From NCBI RefSeq assembly GCF_026210795.1, contig NC_089451.1, positions 666,001 to 730,000 on the forward strand: DNA of 64,000 bases, written 5' to 3'. The stretch comes from Rhizophagus irregularis (Eukaryota; Glomeromycota; Glomeromycetes; Glomerales; Glomeraceae). The number at the start of each line of letters is the position of its first letter. The stretch's first letter is position 1. The position numbers and the translations under genes are program-made. The notes below the pieces were generated by a model. That model had not been told where the DNA came from. It did no database searches and was given only the letters and a program-made list of their open reading frames with translations. This document shows positions 10,350-21,113 of the stretch, in pieces.

Positions 10350-11911
10350 TTAACCTTGACCTCGTTCGCTAGAGGATCTGTCCGTGCTGAATAATAAATT
10401 TTACATTAATTAATATGTTAATACGGGCATAATATTAAGTTTATTGATAAACTTACGAATATCTTCTGTCTTCGTGACTATGCCGTTTATCTCTTTCATC
10501 GTCAGAATATCTCCTATAATACCTATCATCACGATCATCACGATCACGTCTTGGTGTTAGTGATCTCCTGGGAGAACGAGAACGAGAACGAGAACGAGAT
10601 CTACAAAATAAAAAGTATTATTATGTTAACAACATCTATCCAAGATCAAAAAATAGTGAGATAGGTTTTAAAGATGACTAAATCTCGCTGAACATTTTGA
10701 ATAGGGAAAAAATACATATAAAGATTATAATTTTGAACATTCGGCGGAATAGAAAGTTGCCGGTAATACTTTGAAACGGATTTCGACCATTCAATTGCCA
10801 CGAGATTTCAGATACGGACAAGGGTCTTAGACCATCATTATTCAATAATCATAGGTTGGTCGGATTTGTTACTCTGGCAGACTTTTGAAAAACATTTAAT
10901 TCTTCTCGCGGAAACAATTAAATTCTGACACAAATTTGGTTTACCAAGCACCATTCCTTTTAGAATATTACACGCGGCTTTATACGGGTTTAAATATTTA
11001 TATAAACATTTTTCTATATATAATTGTCGAATAATGTGATCATGTGACATATAATGTTGTCACGACCACACGGTTGAAATGGACCCGTCGAACATTACTA
11101 GGTCTATACAAACTGAACTTCTCTCAACCTAACAATTATCTTTCTTGGAAGCAATATATAAAATAAGAAAAATATTAACAAAAAACAACCTTAACGAAAA
11201 CAAACCTTCTTCTTGGACTCCTGCTCCTTCGCCTTTCTCTACGACTCGAACGACAGTCCTTTGCCCAATGACCTTAAAGATTTTAACAGAACTCATATAA
11301 TTTTCTTATCATTTAACAAAATTTCGAAGTACAATATTAAATGTTATAAGTACCTTCTCTACCACATTTGAAGCATTGATTTTCGGCTGTAAAGCAAAAA
11401 GATATATAATATTTTTTTTTGTTAATATTGATATTACAACGGAATAATTCTTGGTTCTTTGAATCCATTGAAATCGAGTAATGCTGTTAAATGAAAATTT
11501 CATTTTCTAGTAAGTTATAACGTATATGTTCATTTTATTCCAAAAACCTACCTGGCTTTCTCCCACCATTTTTTGCCCACTCAACAACAATACGATTTCC
11601 GCGCACTCGCTAATATAAAAATTATACCTATATTAATACCTCAAATTTTTTGAATGTCCGTACTTTAACATACACACCAAACCGTCAGTTTCTTTCATTG
11701 CATCGGATGCATCCCTCTCGTCCTGATATTCAACAAAAGCGTAACCTCGTTTTACTTCCAACCGATTAAGACGCCCATATTTGTCAAAGATATGTTCAAG
11801 ATCTCGTGGGTGGGTATCCAATGATAACCTGAAATTCAAATAACAATAAGAAGTGAAGGAAAAAGGTCAAGTTATTATTATATGACAGTACCTTCCAATG
11901 AAAAGTGCCAT
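10350..11911 (-). CDS. SR-type splicing factor (RRM, CCHC zinc knuckle, RS tail)
   Basis: Seven exons (11892-11911, 11678-11828, 11552-11609, 11354-11386, 11206-11272, 10457-10600, 10350-10386) close exactly to 169 residues. The RRM starts at once with RNP2 LFIGRLS and has RNP1 KRGYAFVEY at about residue 35-45. After VRGNRIVVEWAKNGG comes a perfect CX2CX4HX4C knuckle (CFKCGREGHWAKDC), then an RS domain with five RS dipeptides in a row and a DR/DD-rich stretch, ending SERGQG. This order matches SRSF7 and plant RSZ21/22 proteins, which bind exonic enhancers and recruit the spliceosome; RS serines are normally phosphorylated by SRPK/CLK kinases. One intron uses GTGTGT. The many introns here make it a candidate for self-regulation by splicing, as known in the family, but that is inference. 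Confidence 0.93.
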
Positions 11912-12105
11912 TTTCTGAACAGTTATTTAAGCAAAACTCTATTTTACTGGTAGTTCGATTTCGTATTTTTTTTTTTTTTTTCAAAAAAAGAGAGAAAAAA
12001 AATTTTTGCAAGTTAAACCAGTGGGCTTATTTATACTTTTTATAACTGTAGCACTGAATCATTGATAAAAAATGACGAAAATCAAATATGAATCTTAGCA
12101 TTTAT

Positions 12106-13041
12106 TTACTTAACCCAATCAAAAAGCTTAGTTTTTAAGGCTTTAAGCCAAGCGACATAAAGTACATAACCTCTACTGAATTCTTCTCCATACATCGAAT
12201 TTGGCAATCGCCATATCACAAAATCATTCATTTTTTCCAAAAATACCAAATGAGTTGTATCTGATCTAAGTTCTAATGCAATAATAGCAATTGTAGGATG
12301 AATTTCATTATTTTTTCCGCAAAGACAAATTTTAGTTAAAGTTGTAATAAAAGCATCAAGTATGAATTCGTTGTATACGCAGTCACTAGCAATAACAAAA
12401 TCCCATTGATGTTTTAGAATATCTTTATCAATTTCTTCACCCCATAATAAATCTGTTACAATTACATTCATATAATCTTTTCCCAAGTTTCGTTTAACGT
12501 TTTTCCAGAGGTGCGGCAAAACATTCGCTTGATCGGTCAATGTTACCAATTTTACCAAAGGAACGAGACTTATACCTGTTAATCCACATCCCGAACCTAA
12601 CTCAAGTATTTTTGTTTTTTCTGTTGAAAAATTTAACCACGTGCGATGATTATTCATAAATTTTGCTAGCATAATGCTAGAGTCCCAAAGGACGGTTCCC
12701 GTTGTACCGCGGACAGAAAGAAGGGATTGATTTTGTGAAATGTTTACACTAATATTGTCTAATTTTCAGAAAAGAAAGTTAAAAAGTAAATAATATATTG
12801 AGATTATATTGATAAAAAAGTTCAAGTAACAACCATTGATTAAAACTTCAACATAATCTTTTTTTTGTGTTACAACACGATTATGTTGCCATTCTAAAGG
12901 ACGACCTTCTGTGAACAAAAGAAAAACTTCTTCATATATATCATCAATCTTAATGGAGTCTTGTGGAATTGATATTGGAAATATCAAATTTTCGTTATTT
13001 ATTTCCATCTTTGAAAGAGATAGGTGATCAAAAAAATTCAA
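12106..13041 (-). CDS. METTL21/EFM-type protein lysine methyltransferase
   Basis: Two exons (12834-13041 and 12106-12758; donor GTTGTT, acceptor TTAG) give 286 residues. The second exon has the class I SAM-binding fold: TGTVLWDSSIMLAKF, motif I ELGSGCGLTGIS, the acidic LTDQ after strand 2, VTDLLWGEE and IASDCVYNE, whose D-x-x-Y form is typical of the METTL21/FAM86/EFM family that methylates lysines of EF1A, Hsp70, VCP and similar targets. The exact substrate cannot be told from sequence. The N-terminal ~80 residues hold the usual lead strands (GRPLEWQHNRV). A later Met (MEINNEN) 11 residues in could also start it. The gene starts 150 bp from the 3' end of the V-ATPase D gene and ends 195 bp before the SR gene start, all on the minus strand. 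Confidence 0.88.
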
Positions 13042-13191
13042 ATTTTTTAAACTTTATATAATTATGTAATCGACATAACCAATTTAGAAATTTCATGTGA
13101 AATTTAAAATATAGAAAGTAATTTATTTATTGGTTCAGAATAAAGTTTTATAAATAAATAATTAATTATAGAATCTAAAAAATATTATAAA

Positions 13192-14668
13192 TTAAAATAT
13201 AACGTCGGTGTCGTCATTTTTTTCCAATAAATCTGCGGGTTGAGAGTCATAATTCTGTGCGTCATCTAAATAAAAGTAAAATAATATAAGTAAACATAAT
13301 ATATAAGTATTAAAATTGTTAACCTAATTAATAGATATGAACCTTGGCCAGTCCTAAGCTTTTCTATTTCAGCTGCTTGTTGATCTTTCTTCTTTTTACC
13401 CTGAACTTTCTTTAATCTTTTAATAAGAAAAAGGATTAATTGTTATATTAATTTTCCGTAATTAACTGTGTATAATGATCACACACACCTGAAGAATTCT
13501 TCACGGTCTTGTTCATCCAATTCAGAAGTTATATATTTTATAGTATTCTCTATTTTTGGTATAATAACATGCTCGATAGCATTTACACGACGATTAGTTA
13601 CTTTGATAACTTCATCCAAAATGACGAATGCCGTCTATATAAAATCATATCACAATATAAATATAATCATTTTCTTTGTAAGACAACATAAATTTATGTT
13701 ATTACCTGCAAAGAGGCCAATTCAACCAAAGTTTCTACAGCCTTAATATATGTTTCTTTACATTTTTGTACTTGTTGACCGCCACGTCCAAGACCTGTTA
13801 ATTCAAAAGCTATACAAGCCATTGTATAAAATAATTATTTAGCATGAAACAATTCAATTAAATAAATTATTAACATTAAATAATATTAAGCTAACATACC
13901 ATTTCCTCCCTCAAGATAACTCTCAAAAGTAGGTAACATTACTCCTGAAACATTTTCTTGCTTTGTACGAACGCGGAATTGAGCACTCTTGACACTTTCT
14001 TGAACTTGATAACTTAAAATAATTATTGCATTTAGTATTGTATAAATAAATAAATAAATATATATATATATATACAGTCAACTCTCTATAAATGCACCCC
14101 CCTTGGGACTGGAAAAAAGCGTGTAATTATGTACAAAAGGTGTGCATTTATAGAGAGTAAAAAATTAGAGGTCATATATATACTTGGGACCGAATCAAGG
14201 TGAGCATTTAGGAAGGGAATGCACTTATAAGTGGTGCATTTACAGAGAGTTGACTGTATATATAATTTATTGAAAAAAATTACTTACCTAATATCACCAG
14301 CAATGTACGACACTTCTGCTAAAGAGAACGAAGCTGTTTGCATTACTTTACCCATTTTTTGCTTAGCCTTTTAGTTTTTAAAAAAATAATCATCAATATC
14401 AAATTAATAAACAAAGATAATAAAAAAATTTCTCACTTCGTCAATTTTTTGAACGATCGCTCTGAACCTCTTGGTAAGAGCTTCACTTTTACGTTTCAAC
14501 AAGCTGTGACCTGTTTGTGCCCCTTTCAACTTTGTCTTCATAGTAGTCAAAGCCCTATATGAAAGGATCGAAAGTTAATAAGATAGGTTCAACACGAAAA
14601 AAAAAAGAAATTTTTTAAATTTACATGCGAGTAGGGAAAATGTTGATTCTAGGTCCTGCTCCAGACAT
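13192..14668 (-). CDS. VMA8: V-type proton ATPase subunit D
   Basis: Eight exons (14625-14668, 14437-14554, 14288-14367, 13900-14012, 13706-13809, 13489-13634, 13343-13416, 13192-13265) close to 250 residues, the usual length. The start [15 protein letters not shown] and the following [18 protein letters not shown] are the family signature; later come [27 protein letters not shown] and [15 protein letters not shown]. Subunit D forms the central rotor shaft of the V1 sector and couples ATP hydrolysis to proton pumping into vacuoles and endosomes. It is two long helices, and the sequence is accordingly polar and helical. The third intron holds a 182-bp MITE (14075-14256). The start is only 202 bp from the divergent inhibitor gene, so they may share a promoter. 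Confidence 0.96.
14075..14256. mobile_element. Tigger/pogo-like MITE in an intron of the V-ATPase D gene
   Basis: Inverted ends CAGTCAACTCTCTATAAATG and CAGTCAACTCTCTGTAAATG (read inward) flanked by TA on both sides. A third, internal copy of the end motif (TGCATTTATAGAGAGT) lies at about 14133-14148. It makes up 182 of the 275 bp of the intron and spares the splice sites, so it is probably tolerated. Confidence 0.85.
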
Positions 14669-14870
14669 TTGGTATTTGAATCTTCAAGCAAATAGTGTTT
14701 GGTATTGAAAAGAGAAACATTGATCCGGTTTTATAATCAAAAAAATCTGGTACAACGTATTTAATATTATTGCAGATTATCAACGTTCAAATCTAACGAT
14801 TCTAACAATCACATGACAAAAATAGTTTATATAAGTACTGAAAAATTGCCGTACTAACCATACTGCGAAT

Positions 14871-15300
14871 ATGTTTTTAGTAAAGATGTTTAAAAAAATA
14901 TTTTTTTTAACGATCGTTCTTGCAATATTTTATATAATTGCGACAAGACCTGAATTGCCGCAATCTGAAACGTCACCTATTGATAAACCTGGTGCTTGTT
15001 TATTTTATTTTTTTTCTTTTATTTAGTGTTATTGATTTTGATTTATTGACCAAACGCTTTTATACAGTGACCAAAAAATATGTTATTATGTTCAAACCGA
15101 AAACCTCAGAAAAAGTAATGGACGATGTAAAACTACAAATTGTGAATAACGGAGGATCTATATATTTAGAGTACTATATGATCAAGGGTTTTGCAGCTGA
15201 AATACCAGAATCTTTTGTTCAAACTCTTGAACATAATCCTAACATAAACTCTATGGAAGAGGATCAACTTGGTTGGTTAATTATTTTAAAAAGTCCTTGA
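14871..15300 (+). CDS. Secreted or membrane-anchored I9-type peptidase inhibitor
   Basis: Two exons (14871-14991 and 15068-15300) give 117 residues. The N-terminus has Lys-Lys then a hydrophobic stretch (IFFLTIVLAIFYIIA, about residues 10-24) that should act as a signal peptide or signal anchor. The rest matches the inhibitor I9 / subtilisin-propeptide fold: KKYVIMFKPKTS for the first strand and the end motif MIKGFAAEIPESF...LEHNPNINSMEEDQ. No protease domain follows, so it resembles stand-alone inhibitors such as yeast proteinase B inhibitor 2 and Pleurotus IA-1, which block or chaperone subtilases. Partner and location are unknown. The start is 202 bp from the divergent V-ATPase D gene. Confidence 0.82.
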
Positions 15301-15882
15301 TTTTTTCTGACATATTTATACTAAATTTTTTTTTATTTGAATAGTACACACAATGAAATAAATGGACGATTATAGTTTCCTTCTTTTTAAAGATAAAGAA
15401 TAATTTAATTTATAATATATACTGTATATTTTTTTTTATAACAAAGAAGCAAGATTTAATGTTGATGTTGATCTGTAATAGTATACTATATAAGTACTAT
15501 ATACTAATTTTAATTTATTAAAATCAGGTTTCTAATAAAATAATTATATATTATTTGCTGATTGGTAATAATTTAACTCATTTACAACATCTATACAGAA
15601 AGTTTAACGTATTACAACATAAAGAACAATTTTATTATATATATCATGATGTACTTACTTTCTCCGTTTTTCGTATTTTGTATATTTTGTATAAATACTC
15701 TATCGCCCTTTTTCTTATATCTATTATAAAGTCACGTTTATATTTAAATTTTTTTCTTTATATTTTTGCTATTGTTCTCTTTCTCAAGAATTACTCCTTG
15801 TTTTACGTACAAAAATTTTTGATTCAACAGTATTTATAATAATATATTGATAGATACATTTATATGGAGATATAATAATATA
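15301..15882. other. Intergenic region between inhibitor and DHHC genes
   Basis: AT-rich, no gene supported; the open frame at 15555-15839 is Phe/Tyr/Ile-rich and looks fortuitous. Confidence 0.5.
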
Positions 15883-17472
15883 ATGTATTCGTTGACAATA
15901 TTTGTTGGTCGGTTTATGCCTGTGGTGGTCTTATCTCTCGTAGGTTATACATACTATGTCTTTGTATTTCGAATATGTGGTAAGTTGATATGACTTTAGT
16001 TATTTTAGTATGATAGCACGCGTTACGTAAATTGTAAATTTATATTTTATTTTCTTAGTTAATCGTTTAATAGATTATGATAAAATTGCACAAGCTGGTA
16101 TGTTAAATTAATTAATGCAGTGAATTTGTAAAATTTCAAATCAACGTTCTTCTAAATTATATAACATAAATTTTCAGTGATATATCTGGTAATTTACAAC
16201 ATTTTGTTTGTAATGACTTTGTTATCATATTTTAGAATTTTACTTCAAGGTCCTGGATCACCTTCAAAAGTAAGCATTGAAAATAAATCAAAATAGTTTC
16301 AAAATAGTCAGCATTTGGGTTACTTATAAATTCATTATTACAGTCACCGAAACAATCAGAGCAACAAAGAAATTCACATTCACCAGATGATGATGTTACA
16401 GTCAATGTATCACAACCAACAACGTTTACCATTCATCATTTTAATCCTGTAACAAATCCAATTAATACATCAAATGCTGATGCCTTATTACAAATGGAAA
16501 ATGCTTTCATTAAAGATAGTGTGTCTCCAACAGTGGCAGCATCAACTTCTAATACTAACGCTGCTACTTCTAATCCTTCTTCTTCAAGTATAATGGTTTC
16601 AATGCCGAATATTTTTATAAGTAAAAGGGACGGAAGACTAAGATGGTGTGATAGATGTAATTATGTGAAACCTGATAGATGTCATCATTGTTCCGAATGT
16701 GATACCTGCGTGCTAAAAATGGATCATCATTGTCCATGGGTTAACGGATGTGTGGGTTATTTCAATTATAAATGTTTTTATCTGTTCATAGTATATACTT
16801 CACTATATGCTGATTTTGCATTTGCTGCTACTATACCTGTATTAGTGGAACAATTAAAGGAAGATGTAAGATATTTCTTTTATTGAACAAAATTCAATTA
16901 TTTGAGTAACTAATTTATTTTTTATTGTAGAAGTATCTTGATATACAGTTGATTATTATAATGATATTGTGGGTATAATTTGATTTCATCAAAGGATGAT
17001 TCTACTTATATTCCATTCTAATTTTTTTTTAAATTACAACAGTGGATTTATATTTGGTCTTTTACTTACAGGATTTACATTAGTTCATACAACGTATGTG
17101 CTGCGGAATAGAACTACGATTGAAAGTATTTCGTTTCGTACAAGAACGTACAATGTACGTGTACAATTTGACGTTGAGAATCCATTAGGTTACGGTGTGA
17201 CAACTACTCAGCCTGGTGAAAATCTGTGGAATCTTGGTTGGAAAAAGAATTGGAAAGATGTTATGGGAAATAAATGGTGGTTATGGTTTATACCATTTGG
17301 TAAACCTCCCGGTGACGGATTAATATATTCTTTTAATCCTGATCTACGAACTAGATTAATAGATGACGCTAGAAGACAATCTCAAGCACAAGAAGATAGA
17401 ATGGCCATGATGATGCAACAAGCCCAACGGAGTAACACCAGGGGTGGAACTGGAGGTGGAAGGATATTATGA
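15883..17472 (+). CDS. DHHC-type protein S-palmitoyltransferase (Pfa3-like)
   Basis: Six exons (15883-15979, 16059-16097, 16178-16269, 16344-16865, 16931-16968, 17043-17472) close to 405 residues. Two N-terminal membrane segments ([19 protein letters not shown] and [16 protein letters not shown]) are followed by an Asn/Ser/Thr-rich insert, then the cysteine-rich domain: [19 protein letters not shown] with active site [13 protein letters not shown]. Two more segments ([16 protein letters not shown] and [18 protein letters not shown]) and the conserved RNRTTIES (TTxE motif) follow. The C-terminal [17 protein letters not shown] region resembles fungal Pfa3 and animal ZDHHC2/15, which palmitoylate vacuolar or membrane proteins. 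The catalytic Cys is present, so it should be active. The fifth intron needs donor GTGGGT to keep frame. Confidence 0.92.
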
Positions 17473-18374
17473 TAATGATCAAATTTTTAACACTAAGAAA
17501 CAATTTTTACTTTGCTTATTAAAAAAAACAATGTAAATTAAAAAAAAAATTAAATTAATATAGAAGTAAAATAATAATAATGAACATAGTTTGTTAAATG
17601 CAATTTAGTATTATATACTATTTGTATTCTTAAAAATTTTACTTGGGAATAAATTAAGCAGTCGAATCAAAAATCGGATAACTTTATTCTACCTGCTCTA
17701 CCAGAACATTATAAATTAAATTTTTAACCGGTCAGCACCGAAATGGTTAGAAATGGTTAGATTTGAAAAGTAATAATTGTAAACGCTCCAAAACCCGTTA
17801 TTATAATCAAAAAAGTTTATTAATATTTGATTTCAATGATTTTTATACATTATAATAATTATAAATTATTTACATGCTTAAACTGAACATCATTTTATTT
17901 ATTAGATGTAAGTATATTCGAATATTATAATAATCTATTTTGTTTTTACTTCTTTATTGACATATACCCTCCTTAATAATTTAAAATAATAAAGCTTTTT
18001 CCTCGTAACAACATTATATCCAAATTTATTTATATACATAACCTACAATTCATAAGAATTTATTAAATATATTGTATAGAATTTAAGAATAACCTAATAT
18101 ATTTACTATATTTACCTTCGTAAAGGCTTTTTAAAATCTCAAATATATACAGCGCTGGTACATATTCATCCATTCTTTGGGTTATCAAAATAACTCGAGC
18201 ATAATAATCCATTTTTGATGCCAGCTGGTTTTTTTTATGCTTTTACACCTGCGCCTACACCTTGGCTCTATAAAATTATTAGTTAGTTTGCCAAATATCT
18301 TAATAAATAAGACCACAAGAACATCAATTGTGGAATTATTTACCGCCCTCCGACTTCTGCTCTTTTGTGATAAT
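17473..18374. other. Convergent intergenic region
   Basis: About 900 bp between the 3' ends of the DHHC gene (+) and the Ada1 gene (-). AT-rich, no domain-bearing open frame. An open frame over 18185-18454 overlaps the end of the Ada1 gene in another frame and is a shadow. Confidence 0.5.
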
Positions 18375-19822
18375 CTAAGCGGAGAACACATTGTTCCCCG
18401 TTGCAGCAGTCTCCTCGACACATTCTTCTTCTTCAACACACACTTCACTGTCATTTAATACAACAGAAGTCAACCGCTCACGAGCCAACGAAGGCTCGAC
18501 AAGGATATGGGGAGACATATCCAGAGAAAAGGCCAGATCTTGTCCAGTGATTGTAGCCCTATCTTGATACGCCCGACCAATTTTTGCTAAGCCACCGCGA
18601 GCTCCCAAGGCTGAACCACCGGACCTCGTCTTTTGTATACAATTGCCCAGTATATTCTTTAAATGTGACTATCATGTAAAATAAATTTCCGCATATGTAA
18701 GCATCATTAGCAAGAACATAACAACATATATTTACCAAAACTAACCTCCAGTGCATAATTCATCAACTGGACACAATCTTCGGAGACACTTTGAAGTTCA
18801 TTTGCATGGGCAATTTCAGTTAATCTCCCGAAGAGCGCACGGTGATCCGGCAATGCTTTTTGTTCAACGCATGTCAATACATGCGTGTCGTCGGCTAAAT
18901 TTTTTTTTAAAAAAAATTAATATAAATTTAAATTATAATTGCGATAAATGTAAAGAAGGTATTATCTAACCTTGAGGCCGGAAAACTCCGTCTTCGGCCT
19001 CATACCGGGGGAGTCGTTCTTGTCTCGGTGATGGTAAGGGCGTCGAAGTATAAGATTCTTGCTGCCGATTCTGATAGAAAATAAATGTTTATTATCTAAA
19101 TTAAATTGGTTAATAACCTTAATTCATACCTTTGCGATATCTTTTATTCGTTCTCTTTCATCTCTAGGAAGTCCCATAATAATTTCCTTTAATCTTTTTC
19201 TTTTGGCATCGGGTGCCGAGATACCTGAAGATTCTTCATCGCCATCTCGCCCACGCTTCTTCGACTGCGTTTCGGGTTGCGGCGGGGGACCCTCCTTGTA
19301 AAGACAATTTCTCAATATTCCGAATAATAGCATATTATGGAGATCCACTGAACAAAAAAATTATGAAACATACATTTAATCAATTGTTATATAATAATAA
19401 ATCTCATTATCAAATATTTAAAGGATATGAAATTTATTATACATACGATGCTCTCTATCGAATAAAGGTCTCACAATTTCATCAAAGTCAACACGGCGAA
19501 TCTTACAATAGATTAATCGTTTCAAAGCATCCCAATAAGTGGAAGAATTATGCCCCAAGTATTCAGTTAATTTAGATTTAATTTGGTAGGTGTCTATACG
19601 ACCATTTGAAAGATACGTAACGCGTTCAAAGCGCTCGTCGACATTAGGAAGCGGAGTTTGTGAGTCGCCGTTTCGGCGATTGTTAGTAGGGGTGGGTTTT
19701 GGGCTGCTAGCTGACATCTTAGCTTTCCCTTTTTGGGAGTTACTAGGTCCAGCTTGAGTAGTGCCGCTCATACCTTTTGGGATTTGCATGTTGGTCGGCT
19801 TTGTTACGGACTTGGACAACAA
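18375..19822 (-). CDS. HFI1: SAGA complex subunit Ada1 (Hfi1/TADA1 family)
   Basis: Five exons (19447-19822, 19130-19347, 18971-19070, 18746-18894, 18375-18668) close to 378 residues. After a disordered Ser/Pro/Lys start comes the SAGA-Tad1 region: IKSKLTEYLGHNSSTYWDAL, IRRVDFDEIVRPLF, LDLHNMLLFGILRN. A basic patch follows (QSKKRGRDGDEE, DAKRKRLKEII). The C-terminal part (LFGRLTEIAHANELQSVSED then CVQLMNYALESHLKNIL and GGSALGARGGLAKIG) is the histone-fold partner of Taf12 in the SAGA core. Ada1 is needed for SAGA integrity and so for histone H3 acetylation and TBP delivery. Joining the last two exons in phase 0 restores SHLKNIL, which supports the model. The tail is acidic (EVCVEEEECVEE). Confidence 0.92.
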
Positions 19823-21113
19823 GCTTACAAACGAAAATCAGGTTTCTCTTATAAAACTGTTGTAGCATAATCAGAGAAGATAAAGGATTCTCTGAGTAAT
19901 AAATTAATTACGAACACATAAAAGAAAAAAGTATTTGTAAATAAAGTACAGATGTTTCTAAAATCCTTACTTATAAAAAGAGAGAGAAGATTCTCAAGCG
20001 AGTAAATAAAAGAAACCACTCTTCTTGAAATATATTTCTGTAGGATTGTTACTGTAGGGTTGTTAAGGAACTTTTGAGAAAGTTTTACGTAGAAATTGCT
20101 TTAGAAAGCGTAAAGAGTGTTGCTTTTAATTACAAAATTGTCCTTAACGACAGTAAAAGAACTAGTAGAAGGAAAACAGGTCAGTGTACATGTCACATGC
20201 AGATCATTCTCGTATTAATATCAAAATTTTGCGATAGATCATCATGTGTTCACAATGTTTGCTTTTATGAGAGGAACAATGGTTATTTTCTATTTTAATT
20301 ATAAAAAAATCATATGTGATTTATTACTATGTTTTTTGATTAATTAATTAATAACAAGGTTATTTTTTCTAAAAACATATAGTTTATAATATATATTTAT
20401 ATTCCATAATAATTTGTCTATTCAGTATTTGAAATATCAATATATTAAATTAAGTCAATAACACCAATTTTCTCTTTATTTTTTTTTTTATGTTATTATT
20501 ATTAATTAACCTTTAAACTATTTACAGGCAAATAAATTTGCCTGCAATTTTATTTTTTAAATAAAGATATTTTTAAATGTTTTTTAAGATATTTTATTTA
20601 GAAAAACTATATTTCTATAATAAATTCTATAGTATTTTTCTAAGTAAAAATCGAAAAAAAATTCTAATTGATTAATGATTTTTAAAAAGTAAATGAAGCT
20701 AAATTTTTTAAACTAAAATATTTTTTTATCTACTGATTCTAGAAATATAAAATTAGCACCATTTGATGCATTTTGATAAAGAGAATCTGATAGAATAAAA
20801 TTTATCTTTCTAAAATCTATAAAACAATATAATTTACTACCTCAATGAAAGGAATCTAACAAACTAAATTTTATCTTTTTATGATCACAGAAACTTGATT
20901 TTTAAATATATAATAATTTAATAATTTGTACTTTGTAGTATTGATAAACTTTATTTATTACTATTTTATTTATTCCCTTTTTATTATAATGTTAATTTAT
21001 AATATACAATATATCGATTTAATAACCGAGTTCACGTGACGCAGAGCAAATTATTTGAGAGATTTTTTTTATTTAAAAGTACTTCAGATTATTTTTACAG
21101 CGGTAATTTTAAA
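19823..21113. other. Divergent intergenic region with decayed repeat cores
   Basis: Separates the starts of Ada1 (-) and RhoGEF A (+). 20700-20890 has two decayed copies of the foldback core seen elsewhere (ATTAGCACCATTTGATGCAT followed by AGAATCTGATAG). The rest is AT-rich; promoters must be here but none can be named. Confidence 0.5.

Noticed and set aside
18185-18454. Arg/Lys-rich minus-strand frame at the end of the Ada1 gene
   Set aside because: It overlaps the Ada1 last exon in another frame; the Ada1 frame is supported by family motifs and ends at 18375.
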